DNA of 64,000 bases, taken from positions 1 to 64,000 of the forward strand of contig JAGGAC010000004.1 in NCBI GenBank assembly GCA_017889635.1, read 5' to 3'. Of the stretch, positions 19,126-28,859 are shown one piece after another. Positions within the stretch are counted from its first letter, which is position 1. The number at the start of each line of letters is the position of its first letter. Made by a program: the position numbers and the translations under genes. The stretch comes from Bacillota bacterium (GTDB lineage: Bacteria; Bacillota; Negativicutes; Sporomusales; CTSoil-080). Below the pieces are notes generated by a model, which did not search any database, had not been told where the DNA came from, and worked only from the letters and a program-made list of their open reading frames with translations.

Positions 19126-20019
19126 ATGGATATACGGCAATTGCGCAACTTTATTTCGGTTGCTGAACATTTAAATTTTTCTGCAGCTGCTAAAGATCTG
19201 CACATCAGTCAGCCAGCTCTTAGTAAACAAATCACCGATCTGGAATCACAAACAGGTCTTCAGCTTTTTATACGGAATACCCGAAATGTTGAACTTACAT
19301 CTGCTGGCGCCGCGCTCTTCGAAAAATCCTTGGCAATCGTTGCCAGATCAGACGCAGCTATAAACAAAGCCCGCCTAGCCTCCCAAGGGAGTGTTGGACG
19401 ATTGCATATTGGTTATTTAGGTTCGTTTGAAAACAAATTACCAGAATTAATAAGAAAGTTTCGCATTTCTTTCCCAAACTGTGATATTACCTTTTCTCAG
19501 TTCAATTGGGGCCTTCTAAACCAGGCTTTGGAAGACGGCAATTTAGATATCGCCTTTACTCCCTCCTATGGGCTTGAAGGCTTATCTGGAGTAAGCTGGA
19601 AATTAGGTTATCATTCTTATTCCCTTACAGCTATTGTTCCCCAGGAACATCCTTTGGCAACTAAAGAATCGGTACCATTATCAGCTTTTGCTCATGAACC
19701 TTTTGTGGTACTTTCTCGACAGGAATGTCCTCTAGCCTATAATCACATGCGTCAGCTATGTAAAGCCAGTGGTTTTACCCCGAACATTGTTGGCATCGCC
19801 CCGATTCTTGAAACGTTGCTCTTGATGGTTGCAACCGGAATGGGCATTACCATTCATTCGAAGCTTGTTAGTAGTTATGGAATATGCAATCTTCATTACC
19901 TTGACCTCGAAGATTGCCCCTTTACATTTAATATGGCTGTTGCTTGGAAAAGCACCAACTCAAATCCCCTAATCCCCTTATTTCTAAACACCTTTGACAA
20001 AGAATATTGTCTGGTATAA
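19126..20019 (+). CDS. LysR-family transcriptional regulator (first of two)
   Basis: A 297-residue DNA-binding regulator. The N-terminal winged helix (about 1-60) has FSAAAKDLHISQPALSKQI, a standard LysR recognition region; the effector domain (about 88-290) is a periplasmic-binding-type fold. ATG 19126 follows AAAGGAG by 5 bases; an upstream in-frame ATG is not preceded by a site. It is divergent from the alcohol dehydrogenase, the classic LysR target position, and is a close paralogue of the next gene. Shared late block: LETLLLMVATGMGI. The inducer is unknown. Confidence 0.93.
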   Translation: MDIRQLRNFISVAEHLNFSAAAKDLHISQPALSKQITDLESQTGLQLFIRNTRNVELTSAGAALFEKSLAIVARSDAAINKARLASQGSVGRLHIGYLGSFENKLPELIRKFRISFPNCDITFSQFNWGLLNQALEDGNLDIAFTPSYGLEGLSGVSWKLGYHSYSLTAIVPQEHPLATKESVPLSAFAHEPFVVLSRQECPLAYNHMRQLCKASGFTPNIVGIAPILETLLLMVATGMGITIHSKLVSSYGICNLHYLDLEDCPFTFNMAVAWKSTNSNPLIPLFLNTFDKEYCLV

Positions 20020-20020
20020 T
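19994..20020 (+). promoter_or_regulatory. Possible promoter of the second LysR gene
   Basis: TTGACA (19994-19999) and TATAAT (20015-20020) are both perfect but only 15 bases apart. The TGG before TATAAT makes an extended -10 (TGnTATAAT). It overlaps the stop of the first LysR gene. Confidence 0.5.
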
Positions 20021-20140
20021 ACATTATATGGCTATTTTTATTCTTTTTAATTATATCATTTAAAACAATCACTTATAAAACATCCGCAAAAAAATTAGCA
20101 TAAATAATTCATCTATTATCGCGATTGCAAAGGAGTAACT

Positions 20141-21040
20141 ATGAATATCAAGCAATTGCAATACTTTATCTCCGCTGCGGAGTATTCAAACTTCTCTGCA
20201 GCCGCTAAAAATCTTAACATCACTCAACCGGCGCTTAGTAAACAAATCGCCGATCTAGAAGCCCAAATCGGTCTAAAATTGTTTGACCGTAATACACGTT
20301 GGGTCAAACTGACCGCTGCCGGAGCCGAATTCTTAAAAGAGGCTATTGCTATCATTACCGAAACAGAAAGCGCAATAAACTACGCTCGACTCGCCGCCAA
20401 TGGAAATGTCGGCAGTTTATCGATCGGCTTTCTAGGTCCTTTTGAACGCGAAGAATTGCCAAAACTAGTCAGTAACTTTCGCCATAACTACCCCCGCGCC
20501 GCCCTCAGCTTTTCCAAACTCAGCTGGGGAGCACTGACCGAATCTCTGGAAGCCAGCAAAATTGATGTCGCGTTTACTATGACCCAGGGGCTGCATGATT
20601 TGCCAGGCATTTCCTTTCAGTTGAGCCGTCTTTTTTATCCGCTCTCGGTAATAGTACCTGATGATCATCCCTTTGCGAACAAAATTAAAGTTCACATTTC
20701 CGAACTTGCCACCGAACCTTTAATTATTCTTTCACGTTCAGAATGCCCTCAAGCGTATGAACACATGCGTCATATGTGTATATCCAACGGATTTTATCCT
20801 AACATAGTAGCAACTGTCCCCCTCCTGGAAACACTGCTGTTAATGGTTGCAACCGGAATGGGTATTGCCATTCAAACCAAGCATGTCAAAGCCTATGCAA
20901 ATTCCAATCTCCGTTTTATTGACCTTGATGGGTGCTCATTTATTAACGGATATGCTGTCGCCTGGAAAACCACGAACCCTAATCCTTTGATTCCATTATT
21001 TCTAGAGTCACTAAAAAAAGAAAAGTTCCTTATAACCTGA
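20141..21040 (+). CDS. LysR-family transcriptional regulator (second of two)
   Basis: A 299-residue paralogue of the preceding regulator. The helix-turn-helix FSAAAKNLNITQPALSKQI differs at few positions, and the effector domain keeps the same order of motifs (LSRSECPQAYEHMRHMC against LSRQECPLAYNHMRQLC). ATG 20141 follows AAAGGAG by 5 bases. The pair arose by tandem duplication, and divergence is concentrated in the effector domain, suggesting different ligands. It converges with the phosphodiesterase gene across a shared terminator. Confidence 0.93.
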   Translation: MNIKQLQYFISAAEYSNFSAAAKNLNITQPALSKQIADLEAQIGLKLFDRNTRWVKLTAAGAEFLKEAIAIITETESAINYARLAANGNVGSLSIGFLGPFEREELPKLVSNFRHNYPRAALSFSKLSWGALTESLEASKIDVAFTMTQGLHDLPGISFQLSRLFYPLSVIVPDDHPFANKIKVHISELATEPLIILSRSECPQAYEHMRHMCISNGFYPNIVATVPLLETLLLMVATGMGIAIQTKHVKAYANSNLRFIDLDGCSFINGYAVAWKTTNPNPLIPLFLESLKKEKFLIT

Positions 21041-21060
21041 TAATGTTTTACAATTCCTAA

Positions 21061-21100
21061 AATAAAAGTTCGCCGGAAATATTTCCGACGAACTTTTATT
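21061..21100. terminator. Bidirectional terminator between lysR2 and yfcE
   Basis: Arms AATAAAAGTTCG-CGGAAA and TTTCCG-CGAACTTTTATT form a nearly perfect 19-base stem between two convergent stop codons, with A and T tracts on the two sides. Confidence 0.85.
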
Positions 21101-21101
21101 A

Positions 21102-21662
21102 TTAGGTTGAAATTTCTTCTCTAGCCAACACTTCTCCGGTCTGCCAGTCATAAATCTCTATCCTGTTGTCTACTATCAACGCGATTGTACCCCGCTTGTC
21201 TTCGCGTTTGGACATTGACGGTGAGCCAGGGTTAAGCCAGATAATGCCCTCTTGCTTTGTAAGCGTAGCTCTATGAGTATGACCGGTAATAATAACTGCA
21301 GCCTTCATTCTACTGGCTGTTTTCCATACCATATCTTCAGTCAGCATATGACCGTGATTTACAATTATCCTTTTTCCTTCTACCACTACATACGCGTATG
21401 GCGCCTGAACCGGCATACTTAGAACCATGCTGTCAACTTCGGCATCACAATTACCACTGGCAATTGTCACTGGCACAGGACAGTTATTTAATTCTTCCGC
21501 TAATGCCTTTGGATTATACTCGGCTAAAATGTCATTGCGCGGTCCATGGTACAGCACGTCACCGGCGTGAATAATAAAATCAACATCATAGAAATACCGT
21601 TCATAAACTATTCGCCAGGTTTCTATGCAGCCATGAGTATCGCTGATAACGCCGATTTTCAT
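21102..21662 (-). CDS. YfcE/MJ0936-type metallophosphoesterase
   Basis: A 186-residue calcineurin-like phosphodiesterase. The dinuclear metal motifs are complete: SDTHG near the start, HAGD, GNCD, NHGH and GHTH. Family enzymes hydrolyse phosphodiesters in vitro and their physiological substrate is unsettled. It lies 34 bases downstream of ribH and may be read through from the riboflavin operon. ATG 21662 follows GGAGG by 9 bases. Confidence 0.9.
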   Translation of the reverse strand: MKIGVISDTHGCIETWRIVYERYFYDVDFIIHAGDVLYHGPRNDILAEYNPKALAEELNNCPVPVTIASGNCDAEVDSMVLSMPVQAPYAYVVVEGKRIIVNHGHMLTEDMVWKTASRMKAAVIITGHTHRATLTKQEGIIWLNPGSPSMSKREDKRGTIALIVDNRIEIYDWQTGEVLAREEIST

Positions 21663-21696
21663 CAGGCATCGCCTCCGTTGATTATTGCAAATTATT

Positions 21697-22158
21697 TCAA
21701 ATGACTTTTAATAGATTCGCCATTTCAATAGCTGATACCGCCGAATCAAACCCTTTATTACCGGCTTTAGTTCCAGCACGTTCCACCGCCTGCTCAATAG
21801 TTTCAGTAGTCAGGACGCCAAAAATAACTGGCAAACCGCTTGCCAATGACACCTGTGCAACGCCTTTAGACACTTCGGCGCAGACATAATCAAAATGCGG
21901 TGTGTTGCCCCTGATGACTGCACCCAAACAAATTACAGCATCGTATTTCTTGCTTGCCACCATTTTCTGAGCCACTAATGGAATCTCATAGGCACCAGGG
22001 ACCCAGGCAACTTCAATATTTTCATCAACTGAGCCATGACGCTTTAATGCGTCCAAAGCCCCCCCCAACAGTCTGCTGGTGATAAATTCGTTAAATCTGG
22101 CCACAACGATGCCGAACTTTAACCCTTCAGCAACAAGATTACCTTCAAATGTTTTCAT
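21697..22158 (-). CDS. ribH: 6,7-dimethyl-8-ribityllumazine synthase
   Basis: Condenses the pyrimidine from RibD with the butanone phosphate from RibBA to give lumazine; the enzyme assembles as a capsid-like shell or decamer. The 153-residue length is normal. Substrate-site segments seen are [34 protein letters not shown] with its catalytic His, and [10 protein letters not shown]. It is the last gene of the riboflavin operon, after ribBA. ATG 22158 has AGGAGG 11 bases upstream. Confidence 0.97.
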   Translation of the reverse strand: MKTFEGNLVAEGLKFGIVVARFNEFITSRLLGGALDALKRHGSVDENIEVAWVPGAYEIPLVAQKMVASKKYDAVICLGAVIRGNTPHFDYVCAEVSKGVAQVSLASGLPVIFGVLTTETIEQAVERAGTKAGNKGFDSAVSAIEMANLLKVI

Positions 22159-22177
22159 ACTATAAATTACCTCCTAA

Positions 22178-23371
22178 TTATTTCAAAAGATGGCCTAACT
22201 TAGATTTTTTTACTGAAAGATACCGCTTATTGAAGTTATTGGCTTTAATCTCCAATGGCACACGTTCAGTAATAGTCAAGCCGTAACCTTCAAGTCCTAC
22301 TCGTTTCTTGGGATTGTTAGTCAACAATCGGATACTAGACAGACCAAGATCGGCGAGAATCTGGGCTCCAATACCGTAATCCCTTAGGTCAGGCGCAAAG
22401 CCTAATAGCTCATTTGCTTCCACTGTATCCTTACCTTGATCCTGCAATGCATAAGCTCTAATTTTATTAGCTAACCCAATGCCACGCCCTTCTTGACGCA
22501 TGTAAAGAAGTACCCCAAGCCCTTCCTCATCAATCCTCTTTATGGCTAATTCAAGTTGTTCGCCGCAATCGCAGCGAAGCGATCCAAGAACATCGCCAGT
22601 AAGACATTCGGAGTGCACACGAACAAGAACATTTTCCTTGCCTGCTACATCTCCCTTTACCAATGCAACATGGCACTGATTATCAATCTCGCTTTCATAG
22701 GCAACCAGTCTAAAATCCCCGAACTTTGTAGGCAGGTTAGTTTGCGCAGCCCTAGTAATAAACTGTTCGGTGCGCTTACGGAATTTTACTAAATCAGCTA
22801 CAGAGATCACTTTCAAACCATGTTTAGCCGCAAATTCCAGAAGCTCAGGCAACCGAGCCATTGTCCCATCATCATTCATAATCTCACATATAACACCTGC
22901 CGGATAAAGTCCCGCCAGCTTAGCCAAGTCCACAGCTGCTTCAGTATGTCCGAGTCGTCGAAGCACGCCACCTTCACGATAACGGAGCGGAAATATATGC
23001 CCTGGACGGCGAATATCCTTGGGTTTAGTCTTAGGATCAAGTACCGCCTTAACAGTTTCAGCTCGCTCAAAAGCAGAAATACCTGTTGCAACACTTTCAG
23101 CATCAATGGAAACAGTGAATGCAGTACCCATTGTCTCAGTATTATTGGCAACCATTAGATCAATATCAAGTTCATCCAGACGACTGCCAGCAACCGGCAT
23201 GCAGATAAGCCCTCGTCCATAAGTTGCCATAAAGTTGATGGCCTCAGGGGTTACCTTTTCGGCAGCCATCAATAAATCTCCCTCATTCTCCCGATCTTCA
23301 TCGTCTACAACAATAATAATCTTACCGTTTTTTATATCCTGAATAGCTTCTTCAATAGTGTTAAGTTTCAA
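22178..23371 (-). CDS. ribBA: Bifunctional RibBA: dihydroxybutanone-phosphate synthase / GTP cyclohydrolase II
   Basis: Fused enzyme supplying both branches of riboflavin synthesis. The RibB half (about 1-200) carries [13 protein letters not shown] (acidic metal loop) and [23 protein letters not shown] cut here into GHTEAAVDL; the RibA half (about 205-397) has the zinc Cys in [20 protein letters not shown], read as C-x10-C-x-C, and QEGRGIGL. I chose TTG 23371 because AAGGAGG lies 8 bases upstream and the product then begins MKLNTIEEA, as in the family. The ATG at 23389 overlaps the ribE stop (ATGA) and would add six residues without its own site. Confidence 0.95.
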   Translation of the reverse strand: MKLNTIEEAIQDIKNGKIIIVVDDEDRENEGDLLMAAEKVTPEAINFMATYGRGLICMPVAGSRLDELDIDLMVANNTETMGTAFTVSIDAESVATGISAFERAETVKAVLDPKTKPKDIRRPGHIFPLRYREGGVLRRLGHTEAAVDLAKLAGLYPAGVICEIMNDDGTMARLPELLEFAAKHGLKVISVADLVKFRKRTEQFITRAAQTNLPTKFGDFRLVAYESEIDNQCHVALVKGDVAGKENVLVRVHSECLTGDVLGSLRCDCGEQLELAIKRIDEEGLGVLLYMRQEGRGIGLANKIRAYALQDQGKDTVEANELLGFAPDLRDYGIGAQILADLGLSSIRLLTNNPKKRVGLEGYGLTITERVPLEIKANNFNKRYLSVKKSKLGHLLK

Positions 23372-24007
23372 GTTAAACTCCTCCTTCATAAGGCAAATCC
23401 GTTTTCCAGTAAGAATTCTGCGGTTAATCCTGATTTGACTTGCTGTTGTTCGACTGGCCCAAGTCTCATAAATTTTTCAATATATTTCCCGATTATATCA
23501 GTTTCCAGATTCACTTTATCACGAACTCCTTTAATGCCTAGCGTCGTTGCCGCCGCAGTATGAGGAATAAGCGAAACAGTAAACCAACTATCGCCTAGTT
23601 CAACTACAGTAAGACTAATACCGTCAATAGCTACTGACCCTTTTTTTACTATGTAGCGCATAACTTCTGGGCGGGCTTCTATCTTAACAACGACAGCAAT
23701 ATCATTTTGTTCTTTATCCAGGATAGTCCCCATCCCATCAATATGTCCGCTAACAATATGACCGCCGAATCTATCCCCAACCTTAAGCGTACGTTCAAGA
23801 TTTACGACATCACCGGCTTTCAGCTTTGCCAAAGCCGTGCGTTCAACAGTCTCTGGCATAACATCGGCAGTAAACCATTCGTCAGTAAAATCGACCACAG
23901 TCAGGCAAGTTCCATTAACAGCCATACTATCGCCTAGTTTAATGTCGCCTAGCACTAACCTGGCGCTAACCGTTATCCGGACCGACTTCGCACCTCTGAC
24001 AATATTT

Positions 24008-25150
<1,143 letters not shown>

Positions 25151-25175
25151 AATGGCACCTCAAAATAAAATAAGA

Positions 25176-25206
25176 CCGCTTAAAAAGTGCAAACTTTTTA
25201 AACAGC
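25176..25206 (-). terminator. FMN-riboswitch attenuator hairpin
   Basis: On the minus strand a 13-base stem (CTGTTTAAAAAGT with ACTTTTTAAGCGG) with a TTGC loop is followed by TTATTTTATTTT. It lies between the FMN aptamer and ribD, as expected for transcriptional control. Confidence 0.8.
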
Positions 25207-25258
25207 CTTTCGGACAACAAAAACAACGTGCCTGGTCACTTAGACCAATTAACACAGC

Positions 25259-25376
25259 CTTTTCCCCTCCAGACTATACTGTCGGCACCGGAATTACACC
25301 GGATCAGCCATACGGCTCGCGGGCTTTACCGCCGGTCAGGAATCAAAAGATTGCTCTTTTTCACCTTGCCCCAAAG
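25259..25376 (-). promoter_or_regulatory. FMN riboswitch (RFN element)
   Basis: The minus-strand transcript carries the conserved RFN core segments in order: GGGGCAAGGTGAAA, CCTGACCGGCGGTAAAGCCCGCGAGCC, (split here) GATCCGGTG-N-TTCCGGTGCCGACAGTATAGTCTGGA. These build the six-helix FMN aptamer. Bound FMN should favour the downstream terminator and shut off ribDEBAH. Confidence 0.95.
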
Positions 25377-25400
25377 GCTCAATATTTAATTTCCATAACT

Positions 25401-25429
25401 ATATTAACACTTAATTTTTATCTGGTCAA
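25401..25429 (-). promoter_or_regulatory. Promoter of the riboflavin operon
   Basis: Minus strand: TTGACC (25429-25424), a 17-base spacer and TAATAT (25406-25401). The -35 box overlaps the rpe stop codon, so the riboflavin transcript starts about 20 bases before the aptamer. Confidence 0.65.
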
Positions 25430-26073
25430 GCACCCCTTAACCCATTAATAGCTTGGCTAAGATTATCAGCACCGTAAATGGCCGATCCTGCCACCAGAAT
25501 ATTAGCACCTGCACTAATTACTGCCTTGGCGGTATCAATATTAATGCCCCCGTCTACTTCAATATCCACCGCCAAATTACGAGCAACAAGGATCTCTTTT
25601 AGTCGTTTAATTTTATCAATTGCCAGCGGAATAAACTTTTGCCCGCCATAGCCTGGGTTAACCGACATTATAAGCACCATGTCAACCTCAGTCAATACCT
25701 CTTCTACTATTGAAAGTGGTGTAGATGGATTAAGCGAAACCCCTGCCTGTGCACCATTTTCTTTAATAGTCTGAAGTAGTCGGTGAAGATGTGGCGCAGT
25801 TTCAGCATGTACTGTTATAATGTCGGCTCCAGCTTCAATAAAAGGTAATATCATATCCTGAGGGTTAGTAATCATCAAATGAACATCAAACAACAGCTTA
25901 GTAGCTGAACGAACAGCAGCTACTACCGGTGGCCCGAAAGTTAGGTTTGGTACAAAATGGCCATCCATAACATCAATATGGATTAAATCGGCCCCGGCTG
26001 CCTCAACTCGCTGTATTTCCGACGCTAAACAACCAAAATCAGCAGACAATATTGAAGGTGCAATCTTTATCAT
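25426..26073 (-). CDS. rpe: Ribulose-phosphate 3-epimerase
   Basis: Interconverts ribulose-5-phosphate and xylulose-5-phosphate. The TIM-barrel hallmarks are [22 protein letters not shown] (metal His/Asp), [18 protein letters not shown], and VDGGIN. Its 215 residues match the family. It is the last gene of the fhaA-to-rpe run, 17 bases behind rsgA; the prkC-rsgA-rpe order is conserved in many Firmicutes. Confidence 0.97.
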   Translation of the reverse strand: MIKIAPSILSADFGCLASEIQRVEAAGADLIHIDVMDGHFVPNLTFGPPVVAAVRSATKLLFDVHLMITNPQDMILPFIEAGADIITVHAETAPHLHRLLQTIKENGAQAGVSLNPSTPLSIVEEVLTEVDMVLIMSVNPGYGGQKFIPLAIDKIKRLKEILVARNLAVDIEVDGGINIDTAKAVISAGANILVAGSAIYGADNLSQAINGLRGA

Positions 26074-26090
26074 AACTAAAAAACCCTTTC

Positions 26091-26954
26091 TTATTTTCTC
26101 CTAACCTCATTAAGTATTTCCATATAAGAATTGTAGCGTTCCCTGGCAATTTGTCCCTTATCCACCGCCTGCTTGACAGCGCACTGAGGCTCTCTGTCAT
26201 GCAAACAAGAATTAAACTTACAGTTTGGTATAAAGTCTACAAATTCAGGAAAATAGTTCCCTAACTCGTGGGGATCTATATCTGTGAACTCAGTAAAGCT
26301 AAAGCCTGGAGTATCCACCACAAACCCTCCTCCAGACAGAGCAAGCAGTTCCGCATAACGAGTTGTATGCTTGCCGCGACCAATTTTTCGACTGACTTCA
26401 CCGGTAACTAATGCCAAACCTGGTTCAACAGAATTAAGCACACTTGATTTTCCGGCACCAGAAGGACCAGCTAATACGGTGATATGGTTATATAATCCAG
26501 CTCTCAATTCTTGAACTCCAGTTCCTACCTTTGTTGATGATAAAATCACATGATAACCGATACTTTGGTAAAGGTCGGCAATTGATCCTATCATATCAGT
26601 ATCAGCTAAATCAATTTTATTTACACATATAACAGCAGTTAGCCCTGACGACTCCGCCAAAACTAAAAACTTATCCACTAACAAAGTATTTATATCTGGA
26701 TTTACCGCTGCAAAAGTCAACATTACCTGATCAACATTTGCAGCCATCGGGCGTTTGAGCAAACTTCGCCGCGGCAAAATCTGCTCAACAACACCTTTTT
26801 CATCACCTACTGCACTATATTGAACTTCATCACCAACCAGCAGGGAAAACCGCTCCTTTTTAAACCTTCCCCGCAAAGTACACATAGTAACCTTATTGCC
26901 AGTCTGCACATAATAATATCCACTATAGGCTTTCACCACAACTCCTTGTTGCAC
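26091..26954 (-). CDS. rsgA: Ribosome small-subunit-dependent GTPase A
   Basis: Circularly permuted GTPase assisting late 30S maturation. It has an OB fold (about 1-65), then permuted G motifs: G4 CVNKIDL, G1 [10 protein letters not shown]2/switch region [10 protein letters not shown]3 DTPGFS, and a C-terminal zinc site C-x4-C-x1-H-x5-C ([14 protein letters not shown]). The GTG start at 26954 has AGGAGG 8 bases upstream. The gene lies 15 bases behind prkC; its homologue in Bacillus (CpgA) is a kinase substrate. Confidence 0.96.
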   Translation of the reverse strand: MQQGVVVKAYSGYYYVQTGNKVTMCTLRGRFKKERFSLLVGDEVQYSAVGDEKGVVEQILPRRSLLKRPMAANVDQVMLTFAAVNPDINTLLVDKFLVLAESSGLTAVICVNKIDLADTDMIGSIADLYQSIGYHVILSSTKVGTGVQELRAGLYNHITVLAGPSGAGKSSVLNSVEPGLALVTGEVSRKIGRGKHTTRYAELLALSGGGFVVDTPGFSFTEFTDIDPHELGNYFPEFVDFIPNCKFNSCLHDREPQCAVKQAVDKGQIARERYNSYMEILNEVRRK

Positions 26955-26969
26955 AGTGGCTGCCTCCTA

Positions 26970-28844
26970 TTACAATAACTGTTCCTGTAACAAAGCTCCA
27001 TTGATATACACCTGAACCCGTACCTGCCCAACGCCTTCCACTGCCTGCTCAATGCGATCACCAGGTTTTTGCGGGTTTTCATACACCACTCTCCGGCCGC
27101 CAGTATCAGTAACAACGATTTGTACTATCTGACGCACAGCTCCATCCGGTACAGTAATCTGCACTACAGCCCGTTTAGTAGCTCCTCCGCTTCCTCCGGA
27201 AACGTTTTTCGCCACATTAAGATCGATAGTAGCCCCTTCGAGAACTTCTGTTCCAGCAGCTGGATTCTGTCCAATTATACTACCAGCAGGATATTGGTTA
27301 CTTGGCGTCTCGCTAACTGTCCCAAGTTTAAGTTTCAAACTTTCAAGTTGTGTTGTTACTGTATTTAGTGGTGTACCACGGAAATCAGGCAACACCGTTT
27401 TACGCGGCCCGGCTCCTTTACTAACCACAAGATCTATTGTCGTACCTTTATTAACCTGAGCCGACGGCCGTGGATTCTGACTTATTACAGTATCCTGGGG
27501 AGCATCAGCAGCAAATTGCTCATCAACTCGCCCTAAGACCAAACCGGCATTCTTTATTTGCAATTCAGCATCCCGGCGACTTAACCCTTTGAGTTCAGGA
27601 ACAACAGCAACTTCCACTCCCTTACTGACAACAATATTGACCGTTCGCTGTTCCTTAACCGTCGTTCCTGCCTCAGGATTTTGGGAAATAACAATCCCCG
27701 CAGGAATCTTATCGTTGAACTCCATTGAAACAGACACCCGAAGGTTTTCATTGGTAATAATTGTCTTCGCTGCTTCGGCCTGTTTTCCAACAACGTTTGG
27801 CACAGTAACCTCGCTTAAACTCCAAAACTTACCGAAAGCCAAAAAGGCACCAACAGAAAAACCTATGAGCAATAAGCCAAGTAGTACCCAAAACCACCGT
27901 TTACGCCAAAGCGGGAGGACATTTTCAACCGGTCTGGCAACTGTATACTTGTCATTAAGCGGCACCCGCGGTAGCACTTGTGTAGGAAAGTCCTCCTTTG
28001 ACAAGCGCCGGGTATGATCATCCCTCATATAGTTTTGCGCCAATTTGAGATCGTCAATCATCTCACCAATATCCGCAAAGCGTTGCTCTGGATTTTTAGC
28101 CATTGCTTTTAACACAATAGCTTCCAACAATGGTGGAATGGCTGGATTGATGCTTCGCGGCAATGGCGGCTCTTCCTGGAGATGTTTTAGGGCAATACTA
28201 ATCGGAGTTTCACCATTAAACGGCACCGTGCCAGTCAGCATTTCAAATAATACCACACCCAAAGAATATATGTCGGATTTCGCACTTACTGCAACACCTT
28301 TAGCCTGCTCAGGCGAGAAGTAGTGTACAGAGCCAACAACAGTACCTGTTTGGGTCATTGTAGCAGCAGTAACCGCTCGAGCAATACCGAAGTCGGTAAC
28401 TTTTGCCCGACCTGCCTTTGTTGTTAAAATATTATGGGACTTGATGTCACAATGGACAAGATTGTTCTGATGAGCATGTTCAAGAGCTTCCGCGATCTCT
28501 AAAGCAAATCTGATCGCTGTTTCTACAGGCAGTGATCCTTCACGCTGGATGCGTTCTTTCAGCGTTTCGCCTGATATATACTCCATTATGATGTAGTACG
28601 CATCATTGTCACGCCCAACGTCATAAATATTAACGATATTAGGGTGGGAAAGGCGTGCGGCCGCCTGGGCCTCCCGCCGAAAACGGGTAACAAATTCATC
28701 ATCATCCGTAAATTGTGACCTCAAAACCTTAACTGCAACAGAACGATCTAGTAGGTTGTCATGGGCCCGATAGACGTCAGCCATACCGCCGCCGCCAATT
28801 CGTTCCAATATTGTATAACGATTATCAAATGTACGGTTTATCAT
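26970..28844 (-). CDS. prkC: PASTA-domain Ser/Thr protein kinase (PrkC/PknB type)
   Basis: Membrane kinase sensing muropeptides or lipid II. The kinase domain (about 8-270) has GGGGMADVY, catalytic Lys in VAVKVL, catalytic loop HCDIKSHN (131-138), DFG and the SPEQAKG segment. Note HCD where HRD is usual. A single membrane helix (about 318-340) leads to three PASTA repeats (about 344-545), each with a QNP-x-[AP]-G-like turn, and a C-terminal domain of beta character (about 555-624). Substrates probably include the neighbouring FHA proteins; the phosphatase gene lies in the same run. ATG 28844 follows a GGGGGTGGAAGG site. Confidence 0.95.
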   Translation of the reverse strand: MINRTFDNRYTILERIGGGGMADVYRAHDNLLDRSVAVKVLRSQFTDDDEFVTRFRREAQAAARLSHPNIVNIYDVGRDNDAYYIIMEYISGETLKERIQREGSLPVETAIRFALEIAEALEHAHQNNLVHCDIKSHNILTTKAGRAKVTDFGIARAVTAATMTQTGTVVGSVHYFSPEQAKGVAVSAKSDIYSLGVVLFEMLTGTVPFNGETPISIALKHLQEEPPLPRSINPAIPPLLEAIVLKAMAKNPEQRFADIGEMIDDLKLAQNYMRDDHTRRLSKEDFPTQVLPRVPLNDKYTVARPVENVLPLWRKRWFWVLLGLLLIGFSVGAFLAFGKFWSLSEVTVPNVVGKQAEAAKTIITNENLRVSVSMEFNDKIPAGIVISQNPEAGTTVKEQRTVNIVVSKGVEVAVVPELKGLSRRDAELQIKNAGLVLGRVDEQFAADAPQDTVISQNPRPSAQVNKGTTIDLVVSKGAGPRKTVLPDFRGTPLNTVTTQLESLKLKLGTVSETPSNQYPAGSIIGQNPAAGTEVLEGATIDLNVAKNVSGGSGGATKRAVVQITVPDGAVRQIVQIVVTDTGGRRVVYENPQKPGDRIEQAVEGVGQVRVQVYINGALLQEQLL

Positions 28845-28859
28845 AACCTTCCACCCCCT

